A stretch of DNA of 64,000 bases from Saprospiraceae bacterium (GCA_016714765.1 JADKCF010000007.1:1-64000), one strand, 5' to 3'. Shown: positions 54,374 through 63,784, counted from the stretch's first letter. Numbers and translations are program-made. Notes: a model not told the origin generated them from the sequence alone.

Positions 54374-55063
54374 ATGACTTACTTATCAGATAGAATCCTT
54401 GATTTTTATACACGGATCGATTTTAAAGATCCGTTGCCTGATAACATTGCCGTCATGAACCCATACCGTGATGACCAAGACATAAGGTCGCTTTGCAGTA
54501 AGTTTTATCATAAATTTTACAATGACAATAAACAACGCAAACTCATTCTTGGGATAAATCCGGGCAGATTGGGTGCAGGAGCTACAGGTATCCCATTTAC
54601 TGATACTAAACGCCTCAATGATGATTGTCTTATTCCATATTCAAAATTTACCACCCATGAACCATCATCTGTTTTTGTATATGAAATGATCCGGGCATAT
54701 GGAGGTGCCGAACAATTTTATAGTGATTTTTATATCAATTCGGTTTGCCCACTTGGTTTTATAAAGCTGGATGGAGCTAAAACAACAAACTACAATTACT
54801 ATGACTCAGCTGAGTTAGAAAAAAGTGTCCGTTCCTTCATACTGGATAATATTAAATGGCAAATATCCCTGGCTGGAAATAATCAAGTCTGCTATTGTCT
54901 AGGTACCGGCAAAAACTTTAATTACCTTAACAAAGTCAATTATAAATATGGGTTTTGGAGTCACATTGTACCGTTGGAACATCCGAGGTATATCATGCAG
55001 TACAAAGCCAGGGAAATGGAAAAGTATATTTCATTATATCTCGACCAATTAAGAAAATACTAA
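54374..55063 (+). CDS. SMUG2-type uracil-DNA glycosylase
   Basis: A 229-residue protein of the SMUG2/DUF4918 branch of the UDG superfamily. The water-activating motif I is in LILGINPGRLGAGATGIPFTDTKRL. The middle block is FYINSVCPLGFIKLDGAKTTNYNYYD. Motif II is the VPLEHPRYIMQYKA stretch containing the conserved His. Members remove uracil or 5-hydroxymethyluracil from DNA. The start at 54374 (MTYLSDRILDF) is preferred to one three codons earlier. It is a single gene. Confidence 0.85.
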   Translation: MTYLSDRILDFYTRIDFKDPLPDNIAVMNPYRDDQDIRSLCSKFYHKFYNDNKQRKLILGINPGRLGAGATGIPFTDTKRLNDDCLIPYSKFTTHEPSSVFVYEMIRAYGGAEQFYSDFYINSVCPLGFIKLDGAKTTNYNYYDSAELEKSVRSFILDNIKWQISLAGNNQVCYCLGTGKNFNYLNKVNYKYGFWSHIVPLEHPRYIMQYKAREMEKYISLYLDQLRKY

Positions 55064-55188
55064 TCTATGTGATAAACGGGAGCGCTTCGACTCCAATTGC
55101 GGAAACTTTTGATTGTTTTCATTTCAAATAATGAAGTAATTCTCTGTATTATTGAAGTCTATTGATAATGCCTTACCAGAAAATTTAT

Positions 55189-55196
55189 TACCTTTG
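55189..55196 (+). promoter_or_regulatory. Candidate -7 promoter element of the ABC-F gene
   Basis: TACCTTTG matches TAnnTTTG and lies 19 bases before the ABC-F ATG at 55216. An upstream TTG (55162-55164) is 24 bases away, a little more than the usual spacing. Confidence 0.35.
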
Positions 55197-55215
55197 CGGC
55201 CAAATTTGATGTTTC

Positions 55216-56827
55216 ATGCTTTCTACTCAAAATATATCCCTTCAATACGGTAAAAGAGTCCTGTTTGATGAAGTAAATGTGACCTTCAAAGAAGGAAACT
55301 GCTACGGTATCATAGGCGCCAATGGTGCCGGCAAATCTACCTTTTTAAAAATCCTAGCCGGTACACTCGAAGCCAACAAAGGAAGTGTACATCTTGAAAA
55401 CGGCAAACGTATGGCGGTACTGAAGCAAAATCATTTTGAATTTGACGATGTTACAGTGCTGAATACTGTCCTCATGGGACATCAGAAGCTTTGGAAGGTA
55501 ATGCAGGAAAAAGACGCGATTTACATGAAAGAAGATTTCACTGAAGCTGATGGTATCAAAGCATCTGAGCTGGAGGAGGAATTTGCAGAAATGGATGGGT
55601 GGAATGCTGAGTCGTCTGCTGCCAATCTCTTGAGTGGAATAGGCATCGCTGAGAGCGATCACTATAAAACTGTCAAAGAACTGGATGGAAATCAAAAAGT
55701 AAGGGTCTTACTTGCTCAGGCATTATTTGGTAATCCGGATGTCCTGATCCTTGACGAACCTACCAATGACCTTGACCTTCACACTATAACTTGGCTCGAA
55801 GATTTTCTTTTGGATTTTAAAAACACCGTCCTCATTGTGTCCCATGACAGGCACTTTCTGGATACTGTATGTACTCATATTGCTGATATTGATTATAATA
55901 AAATAAGTCTTTATACCGGTAACTATACATTCTGGTATGAGTCCAGCCAGCTTGCACTCCGTCAAAAGCAAAACGCCAACAAGAAGGCTGAAGAAAAAGT
56001 AAAAGAACTTCAGGCTTTTATTGACAGATTTAGTGCCAATGCGTCAAAATCAAAACAGGCTACTTCCAGAAAGAAAATGCTCGAAAAGATCAATATTGAA
56101 GATATAAAACCATCCTCCAGAAAATACCCCGTATCATCTTTAAACAAGCCAGAGATGCAGGAAAAGAGATTCTTTCTATACGTGAACTTAACTATTCAGT
56201 CAATGGTGAACATCTGATAAAAACCTGAGTTTCAATGTACACAAAGACGATAAAATAACCATTATCTCTAAAAACAGTCTGGCTACAACTGCATTCTACA
56301 AGATTCTTGCGGGTGAGCTAAAGCCTGATTCTGGTATCATAGAGTGGGGACAAACTATTACTACTTCATATCTGCCTAATGAAAATGAGTCTTATTTTGC
56401 TACTGAACCTATGAATCTTATTGATTGGTTGAGACAATACTCCACAGAAAAGGACGAATCATATATCAGGGGATTTCTGGGTAAAATGCTATTCAGTGGG
56501 GAGGAGACATTCAAGATGTCCAATGTACTGTCCGGTGGAGAAAAAGTAAGATGTATGCTGTCGCGAATGATGCTGACAGAAGCAAATGTACTGATGCTCG
56601 ATGAGCCTACCAATCACCTGGATTTGGAGACCATCACTACATTAAATAATTCTTTGATGAATTTCCCCGGCAATGTGCTCTTTACATCCAGAGACCACAC
56701 ATTTACCCAAACAGTTGCCAATAGAGTGGTGGAAATAGGTCCGAAAGGATTTCTGGACAAATTAAAATCCTTTGATGAATATATAGATGATAAAGATATT
56801 CAGTCTCAAAGACTGGCTATTTATTGA
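55216..56827 (+). CDS. ABC-F ribosome-associated ATPase, frameshifted twice
   Basis: ABC-F proteins bind the ribosomal E site and release stalled or drug-bound ribosomes. The first nucleotide domain has Walker A GANGAGKST (about residues 36-44), a signature variant ELDGNQKVRVLLAQAL, and Walker B VLILDEPTNDLDLHT. A coiled-coil linker (KQNANKKAEEKVKELQAFIDRFSANASKSKQATSR) follows. Near 56127 and 56218 one-base indels break the frame, the second in an A-run before NLSFNVHKDDK. The second domain has degenerate Walker A ISKNSLATTAF, signature LSGGEKVRCMLSRMML and VLMLDEPTNHLDLET. Restored length is about 538 residues. The first signature (DGNQ) and second Walker A depart from consensus, as in some EttA-like paralogues. 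Confidence 0.88.
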
Positions 56828-56917
56828 TACAAGCCTTTGAGAGGCTGTCAGGTAAAATCACACTACCTATTCTGCCTCTTAAAGTCTTGGTTTAATTGCT
56901 GCCCGTCTCTGACCAGA

Positions 56918-58597
56918 TTACATACTAGACACCAATGCAGGTATTTCAACATTAAACAGTTTTGCATAATACTCTTTAGCCATTCTTCCTGACTCAAATT
57001 CCGGACTGACATCTTTCATGCCGTTTTTGATGATTTGTGCCCATTGTTTGGGTTTGTTGTAATAAACAGGTAAAATTTCTTTTTCAAGAATATCAAGCAA
57101 CCTTTCGCATTCTATCATATCCTGCTCATGCTGAGGAAGTTTACGATCAGCTGGTTCAATCAGAAAACTATTCACACCATGTTTACCAAACTCAGGAATC
57201 CATCCATCAGGTATTGAGAAGTTTACTGATCCATTCATTGCAGCTGTCATTCCACTGGTACCTGATGCTTCCCTATACAGTCGGGGATTATTGAGCCATA
57301 CATCAGATCCTCTTTTAAGAGCAGCTGAAAGCCCTAATTCATAACCTGTTAAAACTGCAATATTGGCATGAGGCAAAGTCTTCCAGAATAAATTATTGAA
57401 CGTATCTATGGCACTATAATCTTCAGGATATGGCTTACCTGCCCAAATAATCTGTATAGGATAATCTTTATGCTCCAACAACTTTTTAAATCTCTCTATG
57501 TCTGACGTAATGAGATCGGCTCTTTTATACCCTGCATATCGTCTCGCCCATACAAGCGTAAGTATATTTTCATCAAATCTCTTACCAGCCTGATCTGCGA
57601 CAATTTTAAAAAGCTCTCTTTTCATTTCTTTTTTACGGGCAAGAATGGCCTTATCATCATTCTCTTCCAGAGCCTTTTCTAGTTTAGCGTCTTTCCAGTA
57701 CTTCTTATTCTGTGAGTTGGTAATGGAGGTGATTTCGCAAATACCGGCATGTCCTGACCACATTTCACAGGATACTTCTCCATGCATTTTTGAAACTCCA
57801 TTTGCAATTTTAGCAAACTTCAGAGCAGAAAGTGTGTAATTGAGTCTATGCCCCTCTAATCCCAGAATTTCTCTTATTTCATCATCAGGTATATCGTTGA
57901 AAAATGACATTTTGCTGAGCAGATCAAAATCATGCTGTTCGTTGCCTGCTTCTTCAGGAGTATGGGTAGTGAAAACTACTCTGCTCCTTACATCTGACAT
58001 AGACTTGTACTTCGAATAAAGATAAAAACATAGCGGCAGAGCATGGCCTTCATTCATGTGATAAATTTCAGTCTTCATCTGAAGTATATCCATCAATTTG
58101 GCACCGCCTATGCCTAATACGATAGATTGTGCTATCCTTGTAGATTCGTTAGCATCATAAAGTCTATTGGTAATAGTCCTCGAAACGGAATCGTTTTGTT
58201 CAATATCTGTCGATAATAAAAATATGGGTGCAGATTCAAAGACTTCTGGTTTTAAAAGATAAGCTTTAACATATACTGTGGCACTATGTACTTCTACCGG
58301 AAACACAATGCCTGTGTCAGTGAGAAATGAATAGTACTTCTGAACATAATCCGGTTTCATTGTTCCATTGAGTGAACGTACCTGATCGTAATAACCATAT
58401 TTCCATAACATACCGATTCCCACCAGATTTTGTTTGAGTTCATATGCACTTCGCATGTGAGACCCTGCAAGAAAACCCAATCCTCCACTATATATTTTCA
58501 GAGATTGGTCAATTGCAAACTCCATGGAGAAATATGCTACAGATTTTGAATATTCTTTACTGGGGTTAAAACCAAAGATGTCTGATTTAGAAAGCAT
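56918..58597 (-). CDS. glgP: Alpha-glucan (glycogen) phosphorylase, short form, Lys-to-Thr at the PLP site
   Basis: A 559-residue GT35-family enzyme that should release glucose 1-phosphate from alpha-glucan. I chose the ATG at 58597 (MLSKSDIFGFNPSKE) over one 20 codons earlier. The family motifs VAYFSMEFAIDQSLKIYSGGLGFLAG, HMNEGHALPLCF, FTTHTPEEAGNEQHD, VWARRYAGYKR and WAGKPYPEDY are all present. The PLP-binding block is EASGTSGMTAAMNGSVNFS, where T451 (ACA) occupies the position of the Lys (GTSGMKA) that forms the Schiff base. Either this group lacks PLP or the change is a single-base variant (AAA to ACA). Position relative to the GH13/carrier pair elsewhere in the window suggests a common glucan economy. 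Confidence 0.85.
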   Translation of the reverse strand: MLSKSDIFGFNPSKEYSKSVAYFSMEFAIDQSLKIYSGGLGFLAGSHMRSAYELKQNLVGIGMLWKYGYYDQVRSLNGTMKPDYVQKYYSFLTDTGIVFPVEVHSATVYVKAYLLKPEVFESAPIFLLSTDIEQNDSVSRTITNRLYDANESTRIAQSIVLGIGGAKLMDILQMKTEIYHMNEGHALPLCFYLYSKYKSMSDVRSRVVFTTHTPEEAGNEQHDFDLLSKMSFFNDIPDDEIREILGLEGHRLNYTLSALKFAKIANGVSKMHGEVSCEMWSGHAGICEITSITNSQNKKYWKDAKLEKALEENDDKAILARKKEMKRELFKIVADQAGKRFDENILTLVWARRYAGYKRADLITSDIERFKKLLEHKDYPIQIIWAGKPYPEDYSAIDTFNNLFWKTLPHANIAVLTGYELGLSAALKRGSDVWLNNPRLYREASGTSGMTAAMNGSVNFSIPDGWIPEFGKHGVNSFLIEPADRKLPQHEQDMIECERLLDILEKEILPVYYNKPKQWAQIIKNGMKDVSPEFESGRMAKEYYAKLFNVEIPALVSSM

Positions 58598-58676
58598 GAA
58601 CGACAATTTTGCGTTAGGTATTATTAAAAATCGTGCAAATTTAGAAAGATATGTCATAATGACACTAATCTTTTGG

Positions 58677-58684
58677 CAAAAGTA
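58677..58684 (-). promoter_or_regulatory. Candidate -7 promoter element of the phosphorylase gene
   Basis: Read on the minus strand this is TACTTTTG, a TAnnTTTG match, 80 bases before the chosen start (58597) and 20 before the upstream ATG (58657). This supports the downstream start, because transcription would begin only about 12 bases before 58657. No clear -33 box. Confidence 0.35.
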
Positions 58685-58824
58685 ACAATAAAAAATTGAA
58701 ATTTTAAAACATAATTTATTAATTCAATACATATGTTATTGTATTACAATGCATTATACATATGTCTTTTGAAGACAAAATAAAGTAATTTGTTCATGGC
58801 CAAAAAACCATCAACTATTAATAA

Positions 58825-58855
58825 AAAAGGAACCTTACTTAGTAAAGTTCCTTTT
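58825..58855 (-). terminator. Rho-independent terminator after superoxide dismutase
   Basis: Stem AAAAGGAAC/GTTCCTTTT (58825-58833 and 58847-58855), extended inward by TTACT/AGTAA pairing. On the minus strand it is followed by further T residues. It lies between the sod stop (58896) and the phosphorylase promoter region. Confidence 0.8.
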
Positions 58856-58895
58856 GATGTATTTATTTGCTTACAAAGCCTTTATTTAGACTTTG

Positions 58896-59507
58896 TCATT
58901 TGATGACTGCATTATATTTAGACTCCACTACATTCCAGTTCAGGACATTCCAGAAAGCTGCAATATAATCAGCTCTTCTGTTTTGGTAGTGAAGGTAATA
59001 AGCATGTTCCCAAACATCAAGTCCAAGTATCGGGGTACCCCCACACCCTACTCCGGGCATAAGTGGATTATCCTGATTGGGTGAACTGCAAATTTCAACT
59101 TTTCCATCTTGGTGAGTACACAACCATGCCCAACCTGATCCGAATCTCGTCATAGCAGCAGCTGCAAATTTCTCCATGAAAACTTCTTTTGTCCCATATG
59201 CAGCATCAATTGCATCTGCCAGAGGTCCTGAAAGTCGGCCTTTGTTCTCAGGATGAATTATTTCCCAAAACAATGAGTGATTCCAGTGTCCTCCGCCATT
59301 ATTACGAACTGGCATATTATTCATGTCCATTCCTTTTATGATGGATTCAATGGACTGATTTTCCAGAGCGCTACCGACGATTGCGTTGTTTAGATTAGTG
59401 ATATACGCCTGATGGTGTTTTGTATGGTGAATTTCCATAGTTCGCGCATCGATGTGTGGTTCGAGGGCATCATATGCAAATCCTAATGCAGGAAGTGTAA
59501 AAGCCAT
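58896..59507 (-). CDS. Superoxide dismutase, Mn/Fe family
   Basis: A 203-residue SodA/SodB-type enzyme. The ATG at 59507 (MAFTLPALGFAYDALEPHID) is chosen because it opens the conserved fold; an earlier ATG adds 16 odd residues. Metal ligands are H27 in MEIHHTKHHQAY, the second His in GGGHWNHSLFW, and Asp and His of GLDVWEHAYYL. GGG before HWNH and Q in SPNQDNPLMP follow the Mn-type/cambialistic pattern of Bacteroidota enzymes. No signal peptide, so cytosolic. It is followed by a strong terminator. Confidence 0.95.
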   Translation of the reverse strand: MAFTLPALGFAYDALEPHIDARTMEIHHTKHHQAYITNLNNAIVGSALENQSIESIIKGMDMNNMPVRNNGGGHWNHSLFWEIIHPENKGRLSGPLADAIDAAYGTKEVFMEKFAAAAMTRFGSGWAWLCTHQDGKVEICSSPNQDNPLMPGVGCGGTPILGLDVWEHAYYLHYQNRRADYIAAFWNVLNWNVVESKYNAVIK

Positions 59508-59583
59508 ATTATATATTTTAGTGTGATTAATTTGTGATATCAAGGTATATAACATTCAGATTGATGCTTTGTTCAAGCCACAA

Positions 59584-60246
59584 CTAATACCAACAAATCA
59601 CTTCATCTTCCTTTTTGCGCACCAAATCAGGTACTGTAACACCCTCTGCGGGATACCCAACAGGGAGAAGTAAAAATGGCCTTTCGTTTTCAGGTCTCCC
59701 CAGTATAGCCTGCAAAAAATTCATTGGACTAGGGGTATGTGTAAGAGTCACCAGACCGGCCATATGGATAGCCGCAATCAGAAAACCGGAAGCGATACCT
59801 ACTGATTCATTGACATAGTAATTTTTTGTTCTTGTTCCATTTTCCAAATCATACGATTTTTTAAAAATAACAATTAGCCAAGGTGCTTCTGTCAAAAAAG
59901 CCTTTTGCCAGTTAGTGTCAAATTTTTCAAGGTCCTTGAGCCATTCTTCTGACATTCGACCATGATAATTTTCATATTCTTCTTTTTCTGCGGCTTCTCG
60001 GATACAAGACTTTAGGTCTTTGGAAGAAACTGCACAAAAGGTCCATGGCTGTTTATTGGCTCCTGATGGTGCAGATGCTGCTGTCATGATAATGTCTTCT
60101 ATCACCTGACGTGGAACAGCTTTATCAGAAAAAAATCGCACTGACCTTCGTGCCTTCATTTTGGTTCTGAAATTATCTGCGTCTGCTATCAGTTTTCTGA
60201 GGCTAGGTTCAGCATACAACAAGGGTACAAATGGATGATCCTTCAT
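59584..60246 (-). CDS. Nitroreductase-family flavoprotein
   Basis: A 220-residue FMN-dependent reductase. The start at 60246 (MKDHPFVPLLYAEPS) follows a TTG two codons upstream. It has the FMN phosphate-binding RRSVRFFSDKAVPRQ, SAPSGANKQPWTFCAVSS, NYYVNESVGIASGFLIAAIHMAGL and PVGYPAEGVTVPD blocks, in the order of the iodotyrosine-deiodinase/BluB-like branch of the nitroreductase superfamily. The substrate is not determinable. Confidence 0.85.
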   Translation of the reverse strand: MKDHPFVPLLYAEPSLRKLIADADNFRTKMKARRSVRFFSDKAVPRQVIEDIIMTAASAPSGANKQPWTFCAVSSKDLKSCIREAAEKEEYENYHGRMSEEWLKDLEKFDTNWQKAFLTEAPWLIVIFKKSYDLENGTRTKNYYVNESVGIASGFLIAAIHMAGLVTLTHTPSPMNFLQAILGRPENERPFLLLPVGYPAEGVTVPDLVRKKEDEVICWY

Positions 60247-60410
60247 AAACAATCTGAATTTATTTTCAAATGATTAAAAACACATCGAATATATGTATAA
60301 TTTAAACAAAAATCATGAAAAAGTTGTCTTCCTTCTAAATCAAATACAATATCTTTACATGTCTGATACGTTATCATACAATGAGAGCCATTTATTTAGG
60401 TTTAAATATG

Positions 60411-61050
60411 ATGCAAAAATATCTGCTTTTTACTATTCTGTTTTTTACTAACCAAGAATGGGCTTGCACAAAGCCATTACCTACTTAGTAACTTCTATGC
60501 CCTAAAGGACAATAGCAGGGTTATTTTGCAATGGACTATAAAAAGAGGCAGTACATGCATAGGAACAGCAATATTGCGGTCAACTGACAATGTGCATTTT
60601 GAAGTTATCGGGGAGATTCAGGGAATATGCGGCAACTCAGATTTTGCACAGTCTTATAACTTTACCGATGAAAATCCTGTTAAAAACAAAACCAACTATT
60701 ACATACTTGAGCTTGGATTTTCCGGTAAGACAGAACCTTCATTACCAGTTACTTATTTTGATTTTAGTGGACACAAATCTAAGGTGATTCCTAATCCTAT
60801 GAAAGAGCTAGGATATATTTATTTTGAAAATCCAAATAATGTTATTCACCATCTGCATATATTTGATTCACATGGCAAATATGTGTTCAAAGGTAAATCT
60901 GAGACTGAATATTTCGCCGTTAGTTTATCTGAATTGGAATCCATTGAAACAGCATCATTTAATTTTAATACAACAAAATATTATTATATTATAACAGATG
61001 ACAGTGGTGTGAGACTCACTTCAGGCTTCTTTTTAGATGTGGGTAACTGA
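60411..61050 (+). CDS. Small exported protein with T9SS type-A-like tail, frameshifted near the N-terminus
   Basis: Start ATG at 60411 (an adjacent one is at 60408) gives a signal peptide MQKYLLFTILFF. A missing base in a T-run near 60440 is needed to continue as LTKNGLAQSHYLLSNFYALKDNSRVILQWTIKRG. The mature part has a beta-sandwich (GSTCIGTAILRSTDNVHFEVIGEI, NFTDENPVKNKTNYYILEL) followed by a weak T9SS type-A-like C-terminus (VIPNPMKELGYIYFENPNN...LHIFDSHGKYVF...YYYIITDDSGVRLTSGFF). Restored length is about 213 residues. It is probably a secreted protein exported by type IX secretion. Confidence 0.6.
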
Positions 61051-61054
61051 CATA

Positions 61055-61666
61055 TCATTTGTGCCTGGATTTTAATACATTTACTACCTTTTCCAGACTT
61101 TGGCCCTTGGCTTGTAAGAGTATAAGGTAATGAAACAAAAGGTCCGCTGCTTCTCCCAAAAATAAATCAGTATTGTCATCTTTGGCTTCAATAACGAGTT
61201 CTACAGCTTCTTCACCCACTTTTTGTGCTATTTTATTGATACCATTTGCAAACAAATTTGCTATATATGACTCTTGTACATTAAACCGACTTTTTCTGTC
61301 CACTATCACTTTTTGAAGGATGGACAGGAATTCAAATGTTTCATTTTCATTCACTTCACCCCAGCATGTATCTGTTCCCTTGTGGCATGTCGGACCATTT
61401 GGTATTACTTTTGCAAGTATAGTGTCCTGATCACAATCCAAAGTCAAGCTCTGTACTGCTAAAAAATGACCACTTTCCTCCCCTTTTGTCCAAAGTCTCT
61501 TTTTGGCTCGGCTGTAAAAACAAAGATGTCCCGTCTGTACTGTTTTACTGACTGCTTCGGCATTACAATATCCCATCATCAGGACTTTACTGGTGACAGC
61601 ATCCTGAGCAATAACAGGTACCAAACCATTACCTTTTTCGAAATCTATCTGATCAATATGTATCAT
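61055..61666 (-). CDS. hisIE: Bifunctional phosphoribosyl-AMP cyclohydrolase / phosphoribosyl-ATP pyrophosphatase
   Basis: A 203-residue fused enzyme for steps 2 and 3 of histidine synthesis. The cyclohydrolase part (residues of about 1-115) has VLMMGYCNAEAV, FYSRAKKRLWTKGEESGHFLAV and the zinc-site TCHKGTDTCWG; D-x-D of LDCDQDTIL is present. The pyrophosphatase part (about 115-203) has KVGEEAVELVIEAKDDN and EAADLLFHYLILL. It starts 19 bases after hisF ends. It is the last gene of the his operon in the window. Confidence 0.95.
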   Translation of the reverse strand: MIHIDQIDFEKGNGLVPVIAQDAVTSKVLMMGYCNAEAVSKTVQTGHLCFYSRAKKRLWTKGEESGHFLAVQSLTLDCDQDTILAKVIPNGPTCHKGTDTCWGEVNENETFEFLSILQKVIVDRKSRFNVQESYIANLFANGINKIAQKVGEEAVELVIEAKDDNTDLFLGEAADLLFHYLILLQAKGQSLEKVVNVLKSRHK

Positions 61667-61685
61667 CGCTTGATGTATTTTTTTT

Positions 61686-62447
61686 TTAATCTGTCTTCCG
61701 AACAGCTATGCCGGCTTTTGCCAACTCATGTTTTAAAAGTCCTATCCCTATTTCTTTGAAATGAAAAACGCCTGCTGCCAAAGCCGCACTCACATCTGTT
61801 GATAAAAAAAGGTCAGTAAAATGTTCGATTTTACCAGCTCCGCCGGATGCCACAACAGGGATATGCGACTGCTCATTGAGGCGCTTTAATGCAGTGTTTG
61901 CAAATCCATTTTTAGTGCCATCATGGTCCATAGAGGTAAACAGAATTTCCCCTGCCCCCCTACTCTGTACCTGTAATGCCCATTCGAAGAGATCCAACTC
62001 AGTGGGCCGAGAACCACCATGGCTGTATACTTTCCACTGACCATTTATATTCCTTGCGTCGATAGCCACAATAAGACATTGCTCACCAAAAGTACCGGCA
62101 ATTGTGTCTATCAGGTTTGGTGCTTTAATACATGCTGAGTTGACACTTACCTTGTCAGCACCGTTGGTCAATAATTTGCGCACTATTTCTTCATCCCCTA
62201 TACCTCCACCCACCGCAAAAGGTATATTGATTTCTTTGGCTATTTTTTTTACGAGGTCCACCAGGGTCTGCCTGTTTTCCTGTGTAGCGCTGATATCCAG
62301 AAAAACCAGTTCGTCTGCGCCTTCCTCAGAATATCTTGCTGCGAGTTCTGCTGGATCACCGGCATCCATGAGATTTATAAAATTAGTTCCTTTGACTGTT
62401 CTTCCATCCTTGATATCCAGACATGGTATAATTCTTTTTTTAAGCAT
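61686..62447 (-). CDS. hisF: Imidazole glycerol phosphate synthase subunit HisF
   Basis: A 253-residue TIM barrel that joins ammonia from HisH to PRFAR to give IGP and AICAR. The catalytic Asp of CLDIKDGRTVKG (D11) and of FTSMDHDGTKNGF are present, with the phosphate-binding AVGGGIG and VASGGAG loops. Its start overlaps the hisA end by 8 bases. Confidence 0.96.
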   Translation of the reverse strand: MLKKRIIPCLDIKDGRTVKGTNFINLMDAGDPAELAARYSEEGADELVFLDISATQENRQTLVDLVKKIAKEINIPFAVGGGIGDEEIVRKLLTNGADKVSVNSACIKAPNLIDTIAGTFGEQCLIVAIDARNINGQWKVYSHGGSRPTELDLFEWALQVQSRGAGEILFTSMDHDGTKNGFANTALKRLNEQSHIPVVASGGAGKIEHFTDLFLSTDVSAALAAGVFHFKEIGIGLLKHELAKAGIAVRKTD

Positions 62448-63171
62448 CTTGATCCATTTTAAAAAGCTCTTTTATATCGATGGCACCTTCATAGATGGCT
62501 TTACCTACTATGACACCTTCTACTCCTGCTAAAACAAGTTGCCTCACTTCATGTATATCCCTCACGCCTCCCGAAGCAATCAATCCAATACCTGGAAATT
62601 TTTCCATAATTTCAGCATATAAAACCGAAGAGACCCCTTCCAGCATACCATCTTTGGCAATGTCGGTACATAAAAACGTAAGCGCCCCGGACTTTAGATA
62701 CTCTTCGATAAATGTAAAAATACTATGATCAGAAGTTTGTAACCAACCATGAGTTACAATCATCCTATCTGATACATCCGCTCCGATTACTATTTTACTT
62801 CCCCCATATGTAGAGAGCCATTGCATCACTTTATCTTGGGAGGTAACGGCTACGCTACCAAGAATAAGTCTTTCTGCTCCGATATCCAAAAGTTCCATGA
62901 TGTCATCTTCTGTCCTTATGCCACCGCCTACCTGTACTTTAAGCCCTGAATCTCTGATGATAGCTGATATAATTTCCCTATTGTTGATATTAGGGTTTTT
63001 AGCTGCATCCAAGTCTACCACATGAAGATAACTTGCACCAGCTTCTCTGAAACCTATAGCTGTTTTAATAGGGTCTTCATGATATATTTTTACAGATTCA
63101 TAGTCTCCTTTGGTCAACCTGACACAATTACCTCCAATAATATCGATGGCAGGGAAAATTTTTGTCTTCAT
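62440..63171 (-). CDS. hisA: ProFAR isomerase HisA
   Basis: A 243-residue TIM barrel catalysing the Amadori rearrangement of ProFAR to PRFAR. Catalytic D10 lies in FPAIDIIGG, the second Asp in CTDIAKDGMLEG, and phosphate loops in VQVGGGIRTEDD and IASGGVRD. It lies 7 bases downstream of hisH and overlaps hisF. Confidence 0.96.
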   Translation of the reverse strand: MKTKIFPAIDIIGGNCVRLTKGDYESVKIYHEDPIKTAIGFREAGASYLHVVDLDAAKNPNINNREIISAIIRDSGLKVQVGGGIRTEDDIMELLDIGAERLILGSVAVTSQDKVMQWLSTYGGSKIVIGADVSDRMIVTHGWLQTSDHSIFTFIEEYLKSGALTFLCTDIAKDGMLEGVSSVLYAEIMEKFPGIGLIASGGVRDIHEVRQLVLAGVEGVIVGKAIYEGAIDIKELFKMDQDA

Positions 63172-63178
63172 CTCTTTA

Positions 63179-63772
63179 TTATTTCATTTTTATAAAATTT
63201 TCAATCATAGTTTGGCCGACTTTTCCTGATTTTTCAGGATGAAACTGAAGTCCCATAAAATTTTTATATCTCACAGCCGCACTAAATCTCCTGGCATACT
63301 CAGTAATGCCAATGGTACTGCTCTCTTCGAAGTCTGCAAAATAACTGTGTACAAAATATACACTTTCCCTTTCGTTTAGTCCTTTAAAAAGGCTCTGATT
63401 GATGTCCAAATCTATATCGTTCCACCCCATATGTGGTACTTTCAGGGACTTGGAAGGAATAAACTTCCTGATGGTCCCCGGTATTAAACCCAAACACGCA
63501 GTGTTACCTTCTTCTGAGTATTCGTACATGATTTGCATACCAAGACAAATACCTAAAAATGGTTTTTCAAAGTGGCTGATTATTTGATCCAAACCCTGTT
63601 TTTGCAATTGCTTCATAGCAGGGGCTGCATGTCCTACTCCCGGTAAAATCAATCTTTCTGCGGCAATTAAATCTTGTGGATCGCATGATAACAAATATGG
63701 CTCGCCTATTTTGTCCAGGACGTTCATGACCGATTGTGTATTTCCCGCTTTATAGTCTATTATTACTGTCAT
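63179..63772 (-). CDS. hisH: Imidazole glycerol phosphate synthase glutaminase subunit HisH
   Basis: A 197-residue class I glutamine amidotransferase. The nucleophile Cys is in LGICLGMQIMYEYS, the His and Glu of the triad in LQFHPEKSG, and the N-terminal VIIDYKAGNTQSVMNVL and LPGVGH loop are typical. It provides ammonia to HisF. It follows hisB by 12 bases. Confidence 0.95.
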   Translation of the reverse strand: MTVIIDYKAGNTQSVMNVLDKIGEPYLLSCDPQDLIAAERLILPGVGHAAPAMKQLQKQGLDQIISHFEKPFLGICLGMQIMYEYSEEGNTACLGLIPGTIRKFIPSKSLKVPHMGWNDIDLDINQSLFKGLNERESVYFVHSYFADFEESSTIGITEYARRFSAAVRYKNFMGLQFHPEKSGKVGQTMIENFIKMK

Positions 63773-63784
63773 TTCTGATTAAAA

